A DNA stretch of 21,428 nt from positions 1 to 21,428 of IMG/VR virus record IMGVR_UViG_3300043425_000190. One strand, 5' to 3'. The DNA comes from a virus. Shown one piece after another: positions 1 to 7,332 of this stretch. Position 1 is the stretch's first letter. Every line of letters starts with the position of its first letter. Made by a program: the position numbers and the translations under genes. Below the pieces are notes generated by a model. That model worked only from the letters and a program-made list of their open reading frames with translations, was not told the origin of the DNA and did not search any database.

Positions 1-1
1 C

Positions 2-361
2 AACCCAAGCTTGCCAATTACGACCGTAATGGCTGAGACAATCCAAGCGTCGGAAGTTGGGCCAGATTTAGCGTATTACCTTGGCACCAACCCGAAAGAA
101 GCTGATCGTATTTCTCGTCTGTCGCCTTATCTACAGGCTAAAGAGATTGGCAAGATTGAAGCTAAATTGAGCGACAATCCGCCGGTCAAGAAAACGACAA
201 GCGCCCCACCACCGATAGCACCGATCAGCGGTCGTGGCACTGGCGCGCCGTCTTATGACACGACTGACCCACGTTCTATCAAGAACATGAGTACGTCAGA
301 GTGGATTGAGGCAGAGCGCCAGCGTCAAATCAAAAAGTGGGAAGCTCAACGTAACCGCTAA
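2..361 (+). CDS. Scaffold-like protein, C-terminal part (cut by window edge)
   Basis: The reading frame is open to the left edge, so only the last 119 codons are present; the TTG at 11 is not needed as a start. The protein is hydrophilic and charged, with a proline-rich linker (KKTTSAPPPIAPISG) and a basic C-terminal helix (ERQRQIKKWEAQRNR). Position directly before the coat gene, and a charged basic C-terminus, fit a phage scaffolding protein, whose C-terminal helix binds coat subunits during procapsid assembly and then leaves. In P22 the scaffold gene (8) also directly precedes coat (5). The call rests on position and composition; no catalytic motif is visible. It could instead be the tail of another head protein. 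Confidence 0.6.
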   Translation, partial: NPSLPITTVMAETIQASEVGPDLAYYLGTNPKEADRISRLSPYLQAKEIGKIEAKLSDNPPVKKTTSAPPPIAPISGRGTGAPSYDTTDPRSIKNMSTSEWIEAERQRQIKKWEAQRNR

Positions 362-381
362 TTTTTTTTAGGATATAAATC

Positions 382-1593
382 ATGGCAAACTCGATTCTTA
401 CCATCGACATGATTACCCGCAAGGCTCTTGAGATCCTCGAGAACAACCTGGTAATCACTCGTAACGTCAATCGTCAATACGACGATTCTTTCGCCGTTGA
501 AGGCGCAAAAATTGGTTCCACACTGCGTATCCGTTTACCAGACCGCGCTCTGGTGACTGACGGTGCCGCCCTGCAAGTTCAGGACGACAACGAGCAGTTC
601 ACCACGCTGACTGTTGCTTCGCAGAAGCACATTGGCGTGAACTTCACCTCCGCCGAACTCACCATGCAGTTGGATGACTTCGCAGAGCGTGTTCTGAAGC
701 CTCGTATTTCGCAGCTTGCTGCATCGATCGATGCTGACGTCGCTAACGCCTACAAGACCGTCGGTAATTCGGTTGGCACTCCCGGCACCACGCCTTCGAC
801 TTCGCTCGTTCTGCTGCAAGCCCAGCAGAAGCTGAACGAAAACGCAGCTGTGATGTCGCCACGCTACGCAACTGTTAACCCAGCTGCTAACGCTGGTCTG
901 GTTGAAGGCATGAAAGGTCTGTTCAACCCAACCAGCACCATCTCCAGCCAGTTCAAAAACGGCATGATGGGCACCGGTGTTCTGGGCTTTGAAGAAGTCA
1001 ACATGTCTCAGTCGATCAAGCAGCACACCACTGGTTCGCGTGACGCTTCTGCATCCACTCTGGTCAAGACTCCAGGCGTGACTGCTGAAGGCGCGTCCAC
1101 CATCCTGCTGGAGCAGGGTTCGGTGACCACCACGATCAAGGCTGGCGACGTGTTTACGATTGCTGACAGCTTTGCTGTTAACCCACAGACTCGTGAGTCC
1201 ACTGGCTCGCTGTTCCAGTTCGTGGCTCTGGCTGACGCTACCGCTGTGTCGGGCACTTGGACTGTCACCGTGGCTCCGATGTACTCTTCCAGCCACGCAC
1301 TGGCAACCATGACTGCTCTGCCTGCAACTGGCAAGGCTGTTACGTTCTTGGGCGCAGCTAGCACCCAGTACGCTCAGAACCTGATCTACCATAAGGATGC
1401 GATCACTTTCGCTACCGCCGACCTGCTGATGCCACAAGGCGTCGATATGGCTTCGCGTCAAGTACACAACGGCATCTCGCTGCGTGTTGTTCGTCAGTAC
1501 GACATCAACAACGACCGTCTGCCTTGCCGTATTGACGTGCTGTACGGCTACAGCACAATCCGTCCGCAAATGGCTTGCCGCATGTGGGGCTAA
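382..1593 (+). CDS. Major capsid protein, P22 gp5 (coat) family
   Basis: At 403 aa it is close to P22 coat (430 aa). The N-terminal part, roughly residues 1-120, has the family pattern: a hydrophobic N-arm (SILTIDMITRKALEILENN), then IGSTLRIRLPDR, then a helix with LKPRISQLAASIDADVANAY. A threonine- and valine-rich beta segment around residues 225-300 sits where P22 carries its inserted I-domain. The C-terminus (DVLYGYSTIRPQMACRMWG) matches the usual coat ending. This protein forms the icosahedral shell. The start has an AGGA-containing leader after a run of T (TTTTTTTTAGGATATAAATC ATG). The codon choice is strongly biased, as expected for the most abundant virion protein. An antisense ORF of 485 codons over this gene is a by-product of that bias. 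Confidence 0.95.
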   Translation: MANSILTIDMITRKALEILENNLVITRNVNRQYDDSFAVEGAKIGSTLRIRLPDRALVTDGAALQVQDDNEQFTTLTVASQKHIGVNFTSAELTMQLDDFAERVLKPRISQLAASIDADVANAYKTVGNSVGTPGTTPSTSLVLLQAQQKLNENAAVMSPRYATVNPAANAGLVEGMKGLFNPTSTISSQFKNGMMGTGVLGFEEVNMSQSIKQHTTGSRDASASTLVKTPGVTAEGASTILLEQGSVTTTIKAGDVFTIADSFAVNPQTRESTGSLFQFVALADATAVSGTWTVTVAPMYSSSHALATMTALPATGKAVTFLGAASTQYAQNLIYHKDAITFATADLLMPQGVDMASRQVHNGISLRVVRQYDINNDRLPCRIDVLYGYSTIRPQMACRMWG

Positions 1594-1600
1594 GTCTTGG

Positions 1601-1618
1601 TGGGGGCTACGGCCCCCA
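1601..1618 (+). terminator. GC-rich hairpin with UACG tetraloop after the coat gene
   Basis: TGGGGGC and GCCCCCA pair perfectly (7 bp) around the loop TACG, a UNCG-class tetraloop. It begins 8 nt after the coat stop codon. The T-run (ATTTTTT) lies about 10 nt further on rather than directly against the stem, so it is a poor intrinsic terminator. It could be a partial terminator or an mRNA 3'-end stabiliser that sets coat message apart from downstream genes. Confidence 0.5.
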
Positions 1619-1647
1619 TTAACAACATTTTTTAAAGGATATCTATC

Positions 1648-2046
1648 ATGGCACTTCCTAATGGCGCTGGTGGTTACCAAGTTGGCGACGGCAACGTCGG
1701 CGAGGCGCAACTGTTTGTTCAGGGCGCACCAACCGCACTGACTGCAGCAGCAACTGCTACTGCAGCTCAACTCGCAAACGGTCTGTTTACTTTCAACGGC
1801 TCGGCTGGCAATCTGACTCTGCCAACCGTTGCTGATCTGGAAGCAGGCATTTCTAGCGCAGCTAAAGTCAACGCAGCATTTGACTTCTACGTCATCAACG
1901 CAGATGCAACAACTGATGACGTGACAGTTGCTACGGCTACAGGCTGGACTCTGGTCGGCAACATGGTGGTGACTGAAGCTACTTCGGGTCACTTCCGTGC
2001 TCGCAAGACGGGTGACGGCACCTGGACTCTGTACCGTATCTCTTAA
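1648..2046 (+). CDS. Small beta-rich virion protein of unknown role (candidate decoration protein)
   Basis: 132 aa, preceded by AAAGGATATCTATC and ATG. It begins MALPNGAGGYQVGDGN and is rich in A, T, G and V with an evident beta-strand pattern; it ends SGHFRARKTGDGTWTLYRIS. There is no catalytic motif or membrane segment. It sits alone between two tetraloop hairpins right after the coat gene, a common place for capsid decoration or stabilising proteins. That role is inferred from position, size and composition only. I do not recognise a named family. Confidence 0.75.
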   Translation: MALPNGAGGYQVGDGNVGEAQLFVQGAPTALTAAATATAAQLANGLFTFNGSAGNLTLPTVADLEAGISSAAKVNAAFDFYVINADATTDDVTVATATGWTLVGNMVVTEATSGHFRARKTGDGTWTLYRIS

Positions 2047-2051
2047 TGCTT

Positions 2052-2073
2052 GGGGGCTTCGGCCCCCGTTTTT
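2052..2073 (+). terminator. Intrinsic terminator with UUCG tetraloop
   Basis: GGGGGC-TTCG-GCCCCC (6-bp perfect stem) is followed directly by GTTTTT. It begins 5 nt after the stop of the 132-aa gene. This is the best terminator in the window. Downstream head and tail genes must still be expressed, so it probably works as a partial terminator. Confidence 0.65.
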
Positions 2074-2084
2074 GAGGAGCTATC

Positions 2085-2402
2085 ATGCCTAACACGAAAG
2101 CTGTCGGCGTAGCGTTTGCCGACCCGCAGTTTGACAGCGTTACCGTCACCGGTGCTACCGCGCTGGCTGCGGTTACGGCCAGCACGGTTACAGCATCGGG
2201 CGCTATCACTACCACTGCAACTAACGGCGCAGCAGTAGCTAATGGCACCGCAGGACTGTATTTTCTAACCTCGGCGATTACCGCTGGCGTTACCACTACA
2301 ACTGCTCCGGCGGGGTCATTGGCCACAACGACCAATGCTACCGGCGCAGGCAAGCTGTTTACCTCAGTTGCAGGTAAGTGGGAATACCCAGTAGTAGCCT
2401 AA
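2085..2402 (+). CDS. Small T/A/V/G-rich virion protein with fibre-like beta repeats
   Basis: 105 aa, with the strong signal TTGAGGAGCTATC before ATG. After MPNTKAVGVAFADPQFDS comes a run of alternating T, V and A residues (VTVTGATALAAVTASTV) that resembles the strand repeats of the fibre genes further right. The C-terminal half contains GLYFLTSAITAG and GAGKLFTSVAGKWEYP. The position between coat and gp4-like gene suggests a head surface protein such as a decoration or head-fibre protein. This is inference; no family is recognised with certainty. It is flanked by tetraloop hairpins on both sides. Confidence 0.75.
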   Translation: MPNTKAVGVAFADPQFDSVTVTGATALAAVTASTVTASGAITTTATNGAAVANGTAGLYFLTSAITAGVTTTTAPAGSLATTTNATGAGKLFTSVAGKWEYPVVA

Positions 2403-2407
2403 ATAAA

Positions 2408-2423
2408 CGGGGCTTCGGCCCCG
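2408..2423 (+). terminator. GC-rich hairpin with UUCG tetraloop
   Basis: CGGGGC-TTCG-GCCCCG forms a perfect 6-bp stem 5 nt after the stop codon at 2402. No T-run follows, and the next start codon (2432) is 8 nt away, so it is unlikely to stop transcription. An RNA-stabilising or processing role is more likely. Confidence 0.45.
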
Positions 2424-2431
2424 CCTAACCT

Positions 2432-2629
2432 ATGCCTCTTATTTATTTGCAGCATCCTGTTCATGGAACCAAAATCGCCAACATGGAGATGGAGGCGGAA
2501 TTTGATGAACAAAACGGCTGGGAACGCTATAATCCCGACACGCCTTCAGCTCCTGAAGCGGCGGCACCAGCCAATGCACTGGAAGTCAAACGTCGTCGTA
2601 GCCGCACTAATACAGAGGCGGCAGCTTAA
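2432..2629 (+). CDS. Hypothetical 65-aa head-region protein
   Basis: It begins MPLIYLQHPVHGTKIANM, followed by an acidic stretch (EMEAEFDEQNGWERYNPDTP), an A/P-rich linker and a basic tail (VKRRRSRTNTEAAA). No clear Shine-Dalgarno is visible; the start lies just after the hairpin at 2408-2423. Small proteins of this form lie between coat and gp4-like genes in many podovirus-like genomes, to my recollection. Function is unknown; the basic tail could touch DNA or an acidic virion partner. It is separated from the next gene by only 10 nt, within which the next ribosome site lies. Confidence 0.75.
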   Translation: MPLIYLQHPVHGTKIANMEMEAEFDEQNGWERYNPDTPSAPEAAAPANALEVKRRRSRTNTEAAA

Positions 2630-2639
2630 AGGAGTGTAA

Positions 2640-3350
2640 ATGGCAACCGCCTTCGACCAGATCAAAGCGTCGCTCCGGCTCATTGGCCAGCTGGCTGAAG
2701 GTGAAGAGCCTACCCCGCAGACAGCGCAGGACGCATTAGCTGCCATGAATCAGATGATTGATTCATGGAATACGGAACGTTTGGCCGTGTTTTGCACGGA
2801 AGACCAAGTATTTAACTGGCCGGCTGACCAAATTACCCGTACGCTAGGGCCAACCGGCGACTTCGTTGGCAATCGTCCTATTTTGATCGACGATGCAACG
2901 TATTTCCGCGATCCCGGCACCAACGTGTCGTACGGCATCAAGCTGATCAACCAGCAGCAGTACGACGGTATTGCAGTCAAGACCGTTACCAGCACCTACC
3001 CGCAGGTCATGTTCGTAAACAACACGTTTCCGGACATTACCATGACGATCTACCCCAAGCCTACGCGCTTGCTGGAATGGCACTTTGTGTCGGTGCAGCA
3101 GCTGACTAAGCCTGCAACGCTGAACACCACCTTGTCGTTTCCGCCAGGTTACCTGCGCGCGTTCAAGTACAACTTAGCGATGGAAATTGCCAATGAGTTT
3201 GGGGTAGAACCCATGCCGCAGGTTGTGCGGATTGCCATGACGTCTAAACGCAATCTGAAGCGCATCAACAACCCAGACGACGTGATGTCAATGCCCTACG
3301 CGCTTGTGGCTACGCATCAACGGTACAACATTTACGCAGGCAATTTCTAA
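2640..3350 (+). CDS. P22 gp4-like tail accessory factor (head completion/adaptor)
   Basis: 236 aa. The N-terminal 60 residues show the family pattern: AFDQIKASLRLIGQLAEGEEP, then DALAAMNQMIDSWNTERLAVF, an all-helical start ending in a conserved DSW motif. A beta-rich middle and a helical C-terminal part (PPGYLRAFKYNLAMEIANEFG) follow. In P22, gp4 binds below the portal after packaging, closes the DNA exit and seats the next tail proteins. This copy is longer than P22 gp4 (166 aa). Start ATG is preceded by AAAGGAGTGTAA. It is followed after 3 nt by the gp10-like gene, the same order as in P22. Confidence 0.88.
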   Translation: MATAFDQIKASLRLIGQLAEGEEPTPQTAQDALAAMNQMIDSWNTERLAVFCTEDQVFNWPADQITRTLGPTGDFVGNRPILIDDATYFRDPGTNVSYGIKLINQQQYDGIAVKTVTSTYPQVMFVNNTFPDITMTIYPKPTRLLEWHFVSVQQLTKPATLNTTLSFPPGYLRAFKYNLAMEIANEFGVEPMPQVVRIAMTSKRNLKRINNPDDVMSMPYALVATHQRYNIYAGNF

Positions 3351-3353
3351 ACT

Positions 3354-4787
3354 ATGCAAACGCCAATTCTTGGCCAAGCGTATGTTGCCCGCAGTGTTAA
3401 CGCTGCGGATAACCGCATGGTTAACCTGTATCCTGAACCGCTACCCACGCCAGAAGGCAAGACCGGCGGGTTCTTAAACCGCGCGCCAGGCTTGCGTAAG
3501 CTGGCCACTGTGGGCACCGGCCCCATTCGGGGGCTGTGGGCGTACGGCGACTATGGCTACGCCGTATCAGGCGACCGGCTCTATCGTGTCGACTCTACGT
3601 GGAATGTGACACCTATTGGCCCGATTGCCGGCACAGGCCCGGTATCCATGGTTGACAACGGCACGCAGCTGTTTATCGCTACCAACCCTAAAGGCTACAT
3701 CTACGACGCGGCCAGCGAGGGGTTGGCGGAGATTACAGACATCGATTTTCCCGGCGCGGTGACCGTCGGGTATCTGGACGGCTATTTTATTTTTCAGGAA
3801 CCCAACTCCCAGCGATTCTGGACGTCTCAGCTGCTTGACGGCACGCAAATTGATCCGCTGTCGTTTGCCAGCGCTGAGGGTATGCCCGACACGTTGATTT
3901 CGCTTTTTGTGGATCACCGCGAGGTATGGCTGTTTGGCACGCAGTCGGTCGAGGTTTGGTACGACGCTGCCTTGGAAGGCTTTCCGCTCGCGCGTATTCA
4001 GGGTGCAGTCAACGAGTTTGGCTGCGCAGCGACGTTCTCGGTGGCCAAGATGGATAACTCGCTATTTTGGCTGGGTGCTGACCAGCGCGGGCACGGCATT
4101 GTGTTTCGTGCCAACGGCTACGCAGGCCAACGCATTTCGACCCATGCGGTCGAGTACGCCATTCAAAGCTACGACGTCATCTCGGATGCGATCGCGTTCA
4201 CGTACCAGCAGGACGGCCATTCGTTCTACGTGCTGACTTTCCCGTCGGCGCAGGCCACTTGGGTGTACGACGCGGCCACCGGCGCTTGGCATGAGCGGGC
4301 GGGTTTTGCCAACGGGCAGTTTATCCGCCACCGGGCTAATTGCCAGATGTTCTACAGCGAAGAGGTCGTGGTTGGCGACTTTGAGAACGGCAACATCTAC
4401 GCTTACGACTTGGATCAGTATTCTGACGGCGACTTCGCTCAGAAGTGGCTGCGGTCGTGGCGCGCGCTGCCAACCAATACGAACAACTTAAAGCGTACCG
4501 CCCAGCACTCGCTGCAGATCGACATGCAGACCGGCGTGGGCTTAAACACCGGCCAAGGCAGCAACCCGCAAGTCATGTTGCGCTGGTCGGATGACGGCGG
4601 CCATACGTGGTCAAACGAGCATTGGATGTCTGCTGGCAAGATTGGCGCTTACGGCACTCGGGCCATTCGTCGTCGGCTGGGCATGACGATGAAACTGCGT
4701 GATCGTGTTTACGAAATCTCCGGCACAGACCCCGTCAAAATAGCGATTGTCGGTGCCGAACTAGTCTTGTCGGGCACCAATGCCTAG
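3354..4787 (+). CDS. P22 gp10-like tail accessory / packaged-DNA stabilisation protein
   Basis: 477 aa, against 472 in P22 gp10. It opens with QAYVARSVNAADNRMVNLYPE and then FLNRAPGLRKLATVGTGPIRG, the family signature (virion N-terminus followed by a PGL box). Repeated aromatic strand motifs follow (YGYAVSGDRLYRV, NGTQLFIATNPKGYIYD, VWLFGTQSVEVWYD), consistent with a beta-propeller-like fold. Gp10 forms a hexameric ring under gp4 and carries the tail needle and spikes. A poor ribosome site precedes the ATG (AATTTCTAAACT), suggesting translational coupling to gp4-like. The last 8 nt (ATGCCTAG) overlap the fibre gene start. Confidence 0.9.
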   Translation: MQTPILGQAYVARSVNAADNRMVNLYPEPLPTPEGKTGGFLNRAPGLRKLATVGTGPIRGLWAYGDYGYAVSGDRLYRVDSTWNVTPIGPIAGTGPVSMVDNGTQLFIATNPKGYIYDAASEGLAEITDIDFPGAVTVGYLDGYFIFQEPNSQRFWTSQLLDGTQIDPLSFASAEGMPDTLISLFVDHREVWLFGTQSVEVWYDAALEGFPLARIQGAVNEFGCAATFSVAKMDNSLFWLGADQRGHGIVFRANGYAGQRISTHAVEYAIQSYDVISDAIAFTYQQDGHSFYVLTFPSAQATWVYDAATGAWHERAGFANGQFIRHRANCQMFYSEEVVVGDFENGNIYAYDLDQYSDGDFAQKWLRSWRALPTNTNNLKRTAQHSLQIDMQTGVGLNTGQGSNPQVMLRWSDDGGHTWSNEHWMSAGKIGAYGTRAIRRRLGMTMKLRDRVYEISGTDPVKIAIVGAELVLSGTNA

Positions 4788-6972
4788 CGATAACGAACCG
4801 CAAATACCCCGTATCCAATCGCAGATCATCGACGAGCGATCGGGGTTCGTTGCGCGCGATTGGTATCGGTTCTTCCTCAACCTGCTCAACAAAGCTGAAT
4901 CGGGCGGCGGCGGTGGTACGGTCACGTCGGTCAACGTCTCAGGCGGCACGACGGGCCTGTCCGCCACCGGCGGCCCGGTAACGACGTCCGGCACGATCAC
5001 GCTGGGCGGCGCGCTCAATGTCAGCAACGGCGGCACAGGCGCATCAAACGCAACAAACGCCCGCATCAATTTAGGTGCTGCAGCCTCGGGGGCCAACTCG
5101 GACATCACGTCCATGTCGGGTATCACAGGCGGCATATCAACACCTGACTTCATTCAGTTTGATACGTCGGTCACTGTTGGCGATGCCACAGGCCGGTTGT
5201 ATTACGCTAACGACGACCAATTCCAAACGTTGGCGTTCCAGATGAACGGCAACCAGATCCAGCGTATTGGTGAGGAGCTGTACTACCGCGTCAAACTGTC
5301 TGCGAACGCTACCAAAGGCCAAGTGATGATGTTTACTGGCACGCTTGGGTCTAGTGGCGGCTTGACCGCCGCGCCGGCCACTGGGCTGCAGCCGGAGCAA
5401 GCCAACTACATTTTGGGTGTAGCGGTTGAGACAGGCATCACTAACGACTGGGTGTTTGTTACCACGTTTGGTGAAGTCAAAGGTATCAATACAACGGGCG
5501 GCGCAGAGACTTGGGCGCAAGGCGACGTCCTGTACTACAACCCGCTGGTAACTGGCGGCTTGACCAAAGTTAAGCCCACCGCGCCTGCTGCCATCTGCTC
5601 GGTAGCTGCGGTTGTTCATGTGGGTTCGGCTAACGGTGTGCTGTTTGTGCGCCCCACCTATGGCTCAGTGCTGGGCGGCACGGACGGCAACGTCAACTTT
5701 ACCTCCTTGGCTTCCGGCAATACGCTGATTTACGACGCGGTTGCCGGCGTGTGGGAGAACGCCAACCTGACGGACGGCACCGGCATCAGCATCACCGAAG
5801 GCGCGGGGTCGATTACGATTGCCAACAGCGGGGTGACCAGCGCGATCGCCAGCACCGGCATTTCCGTGTCGTCAGCGACCGGCGATGTAACGTTTACCAA
5901 CACCGCGCCCGACCAAATTGTCTCGCTGTCGGCGGGCACAGGCATTAGCACGTCGGGCACGTACCCGAGCTTCACGATCACCAACACCGCGCCAGATCAA
6001 GTAGTGTCGCTGGCGGCTGGCACGGGTATCAACACCACAGGCACCTACCCTAGTTTCACAATAACTAATACCGCGCCTGATCAGGTCGTATCGCTGGCTG
6101 CCGGCACGGGCATCAGCACAACCGGCACGTACCCCAACTTTACGGTTACCAACACGGCGCCTGACCAAGTAGTTTCTTTGGCTGCTGGCACGGGCATGAG
6201 CGTCACTGGCACCTACCCGAGCTTTACCCTGACCAATACGGCGCCTGACCAAGTGGTGTCATTAACCGGGGCGGGCACCACCAGCATTTCGGGCACGTAT
6301 CCGAATTTCACCATCACGTCGAACGACCAGTACGCTGGTACGGTCACCAGCGTCTCCGGCACCGGCACAGTCAACGGCATCAGCTTGTCCGGTACGGTGA
6401 CGTCTAGCGGCAGCCTGACACTGGGCGGCACGCTGACCGGCGTGGATCTGACTAGCCAAGTAACTGGCACGCTGCCAATCGCTAACGGCGGTACAGGCCA
6501 AACGGCCAAAACGGCTGCGTTTGATGCGCTGTCGCCAACCAACGCCAAGGGCGATTTGATTGTCTACGACGGCACCGACAACGTGCGTCTGCCGGTGGGC
6601 ACAGACACCTACGTTTTGACGGCGGACTCCACACAGGCCAGCGGCGTCAAGTGGGCAACGGGCGGCGCCAGCATCAACATTTCCAACGACACAAGCACGT
6701 CGACGAACCTGTATCCGACGTTCGCTGCAGCGACCACCGGCACGATGTCGACCATCTATACCGGCAACGCAAAACTGCTGTACAAACCCAGCACAGGTGA
6801 ATTAACATCCTCGCATGTTGTAGCGTCAAACGGCATTTTTGTTAACAGCTTGACAATCTCTACAAGCTACACCATTCCGTCGGGATCGTCAGGTATGTCA
6901 GCAGGCGTGGTCACGGTGGCAAACGGCGTGGCGGTCACAGTATCCAATGGCTCTCGATGGGTGGTCGTATGA
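4780..6972 (+). CDS. Large repeat-containing tail fibre protein
   Basis: 730 aa, starting at the ATG inside the gp10-like stop overlap. Domains in order: N-terminal anchor, residues 1-45 (PRIQSQIIDERSGFVARDWYRFFLNLL), of a type seen at the start of phage fibres; Gly-rich linker (GGGGG); a strand-rich region with NGGTGASNATNARINLGAA; a globular part at about 120-330 (GEELYYRVK, ETWAQGDVLYYNPL); five 28-residue repeats at about 376-515; a second NGGTGQTA motif; and a C-terminal cap ending TVSNGSRWVVV. It occupies the place of the tail needle gene 26 in the P22 order. It probably forms a trimeric fibre contacting the host surface; the receptor is unknown. The next gene starts in its stop codon (ATGA). 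Confidence 0.85.
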   Translation: MPSDNEPQIPRIQSQIIDERSGFVARDWYRFFLNLLNKAESGGGGGTVTSVNVSGGTTGLSATGGPVTTSGTITLGGALNVSNGGTGASNATNARINLGAAASGANSDITSMSGITGGISTPDFIQFDTSVTVGDATGRLYYANDDQFQTLAFQMNGNQIQRIGEELYYRVKLSANATKGQVMMFTGTLGSSGGLTAAPATGLQPEQANYILGVAVETGITNDWVFVTTFGEVKGINTTGGAETWAQGDVLYYNPLVTGGLTKVKPTAPAAICSVAAVVHVGSANGVLFVRPTYGSVLGGTDGNVNFTSLASGNTLIYDAVAGVWENANLTDGTGISITEGAGSITIANSGVTSAIASTGISVSSATGDVTFTNTAPDQIVSLSAGTGISTSGTYPSFTITNTAPDQVVSLAAGTGINTTGTYPSFTITNTAPDQVVSLAAGTGISTTGTYPNFTVTNTAPDQVVSLAAGTGMSVTGTYPSFTLTNTAPDQVVSLTGAGTTSISGTYPNFTITSNDQYAGTVTSVSGTGTVNGISLSGTVTSSGSLTLGGTLTGVDLTSQVTGTLPIANGGTGQTAKTAAFDALSPTNAKGDLIVYDGTDNVRLPVGTDTYVLTADSTQASGVKWATGGASINISNDTSTSTNLYPTFAAATTGTMSTIYTGNAKLLYKPSTGELTSSHVVASNGIFVNSLTISTSYTIPSGSSGMSAGVVTVANGVAVTVSNGSRWVVV
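5905..6324 (+). repeat. Five tandem 84-bp (28-codon) repeats in the fibre gene
   Basis: Units start at 5905, 5989, 6073, 6157 and 6241, each exactly 84 bp. Each encodes APDQ(I/V)VSL, then a Gly/Thr-rich turn (AGTGIST), then GTYP(S/N)FT(I/V/L)TN. A degenerate unit without APDQ precedes them at about 5830-5904. The units differ at many third codon positions while the protein stays nearly constant. Unit five is the most divergent (LTGAGTTSIS). The repeats likely form successive layers of a beta-rich trimeric shaft. Confidence 0.9.
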
Positions 6973-7331
6973 CGACAAAACTCGAAGATAACCGCAAATT
7001 GGCGCTACAAGTTGGCTACGCGGCCACTGATTGGAACACGCCGATACCGTTTGAGCAGTTTGCAGATGCGCTTAATGATTGGCATGTGCAAGCTATTGTG
7101 CGCGATGATGAGCCAATCGGCGCAGTGTTTAAAAAAGACGGTGAAGTTCACGTGTCAATCTTACCTGCATGGCGCCGAAAATGGGCTACGCGGGGAGTCA
7201 TTAAGCAAATTTTTGACGCAGCGAATCGTACGACTGTAACGTCAGGGCACGAGCATTACATGTTTGACATACTACAGCGTTTAGGTATGTCGCAAATAGG
7301 GCAAAACACTTTTGCCTTGAAAGGAACTTGA
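6969..7331 (+). CDS. Small protein with GNAT-like features
   Basis: 120 aa from the ATG at 6969, chosen because it forms an ATGA overlap with the fibre stop; the in-frame ATG at 6957 lies inside the fibre gene and is less likely. The pattern PIGAVFKKDGEVHVSILPAWRRKW, a helix (TRGVIKQIFDAANR), then HYMFDILQRLGM and a last strand resembles the core of GNAT acetyltransferases: strand 4, a P-loop-like turn at RRKWATRG, and the closing LGF-like motif. The canonical Q/R-x-x-G-x-G/A loop is degenerate. It lies where P22 has gene 14, next to the ejection genes. It may be a virion protein using the fold without activity. Fold assignment is by eye only. Confidence 0.55.
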   Translation: MTTKLEDNRKLALQVGYAATDWNTPIPFEQFADALNDWHVQAIVRDDEPIGAVFKKDGEVHVSILPAWRRKWATRGVIKQIFDAANRTTVTSGHEHYMFDILQRLGMSQIGQNTFALKGT

Positions 7332-7332
7332 T

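Noticed and set aside
361-382. T-run before the coat gene as a terminator
   Set aside because: No GC-rich hairpin precedes the T-run; it reads better as the A/T-rich leader of the coat ribosome site.
535-1992. Antisense ORF of 485 codons opposite the coat gene
   Set aside because: It lies against a certain coat gene with strong codon bias, which suppresses stops in this frame. The product is Ser/His/Cys/Arg-rich without family features, and it runs across the hairpin and into the next gene.
5872-6252. Antisense ORFs across the fibre repeats
   Set aside because: They only mirror the 84-bp repeat; Arg- and Ala-rich repeated products with no ribosome site.
5905-6324. Tandem repeats considered as a CRISPR array
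   Set aside because: There are no unique spacers, and the repeat is a whole number of codons in an open fibre gene.
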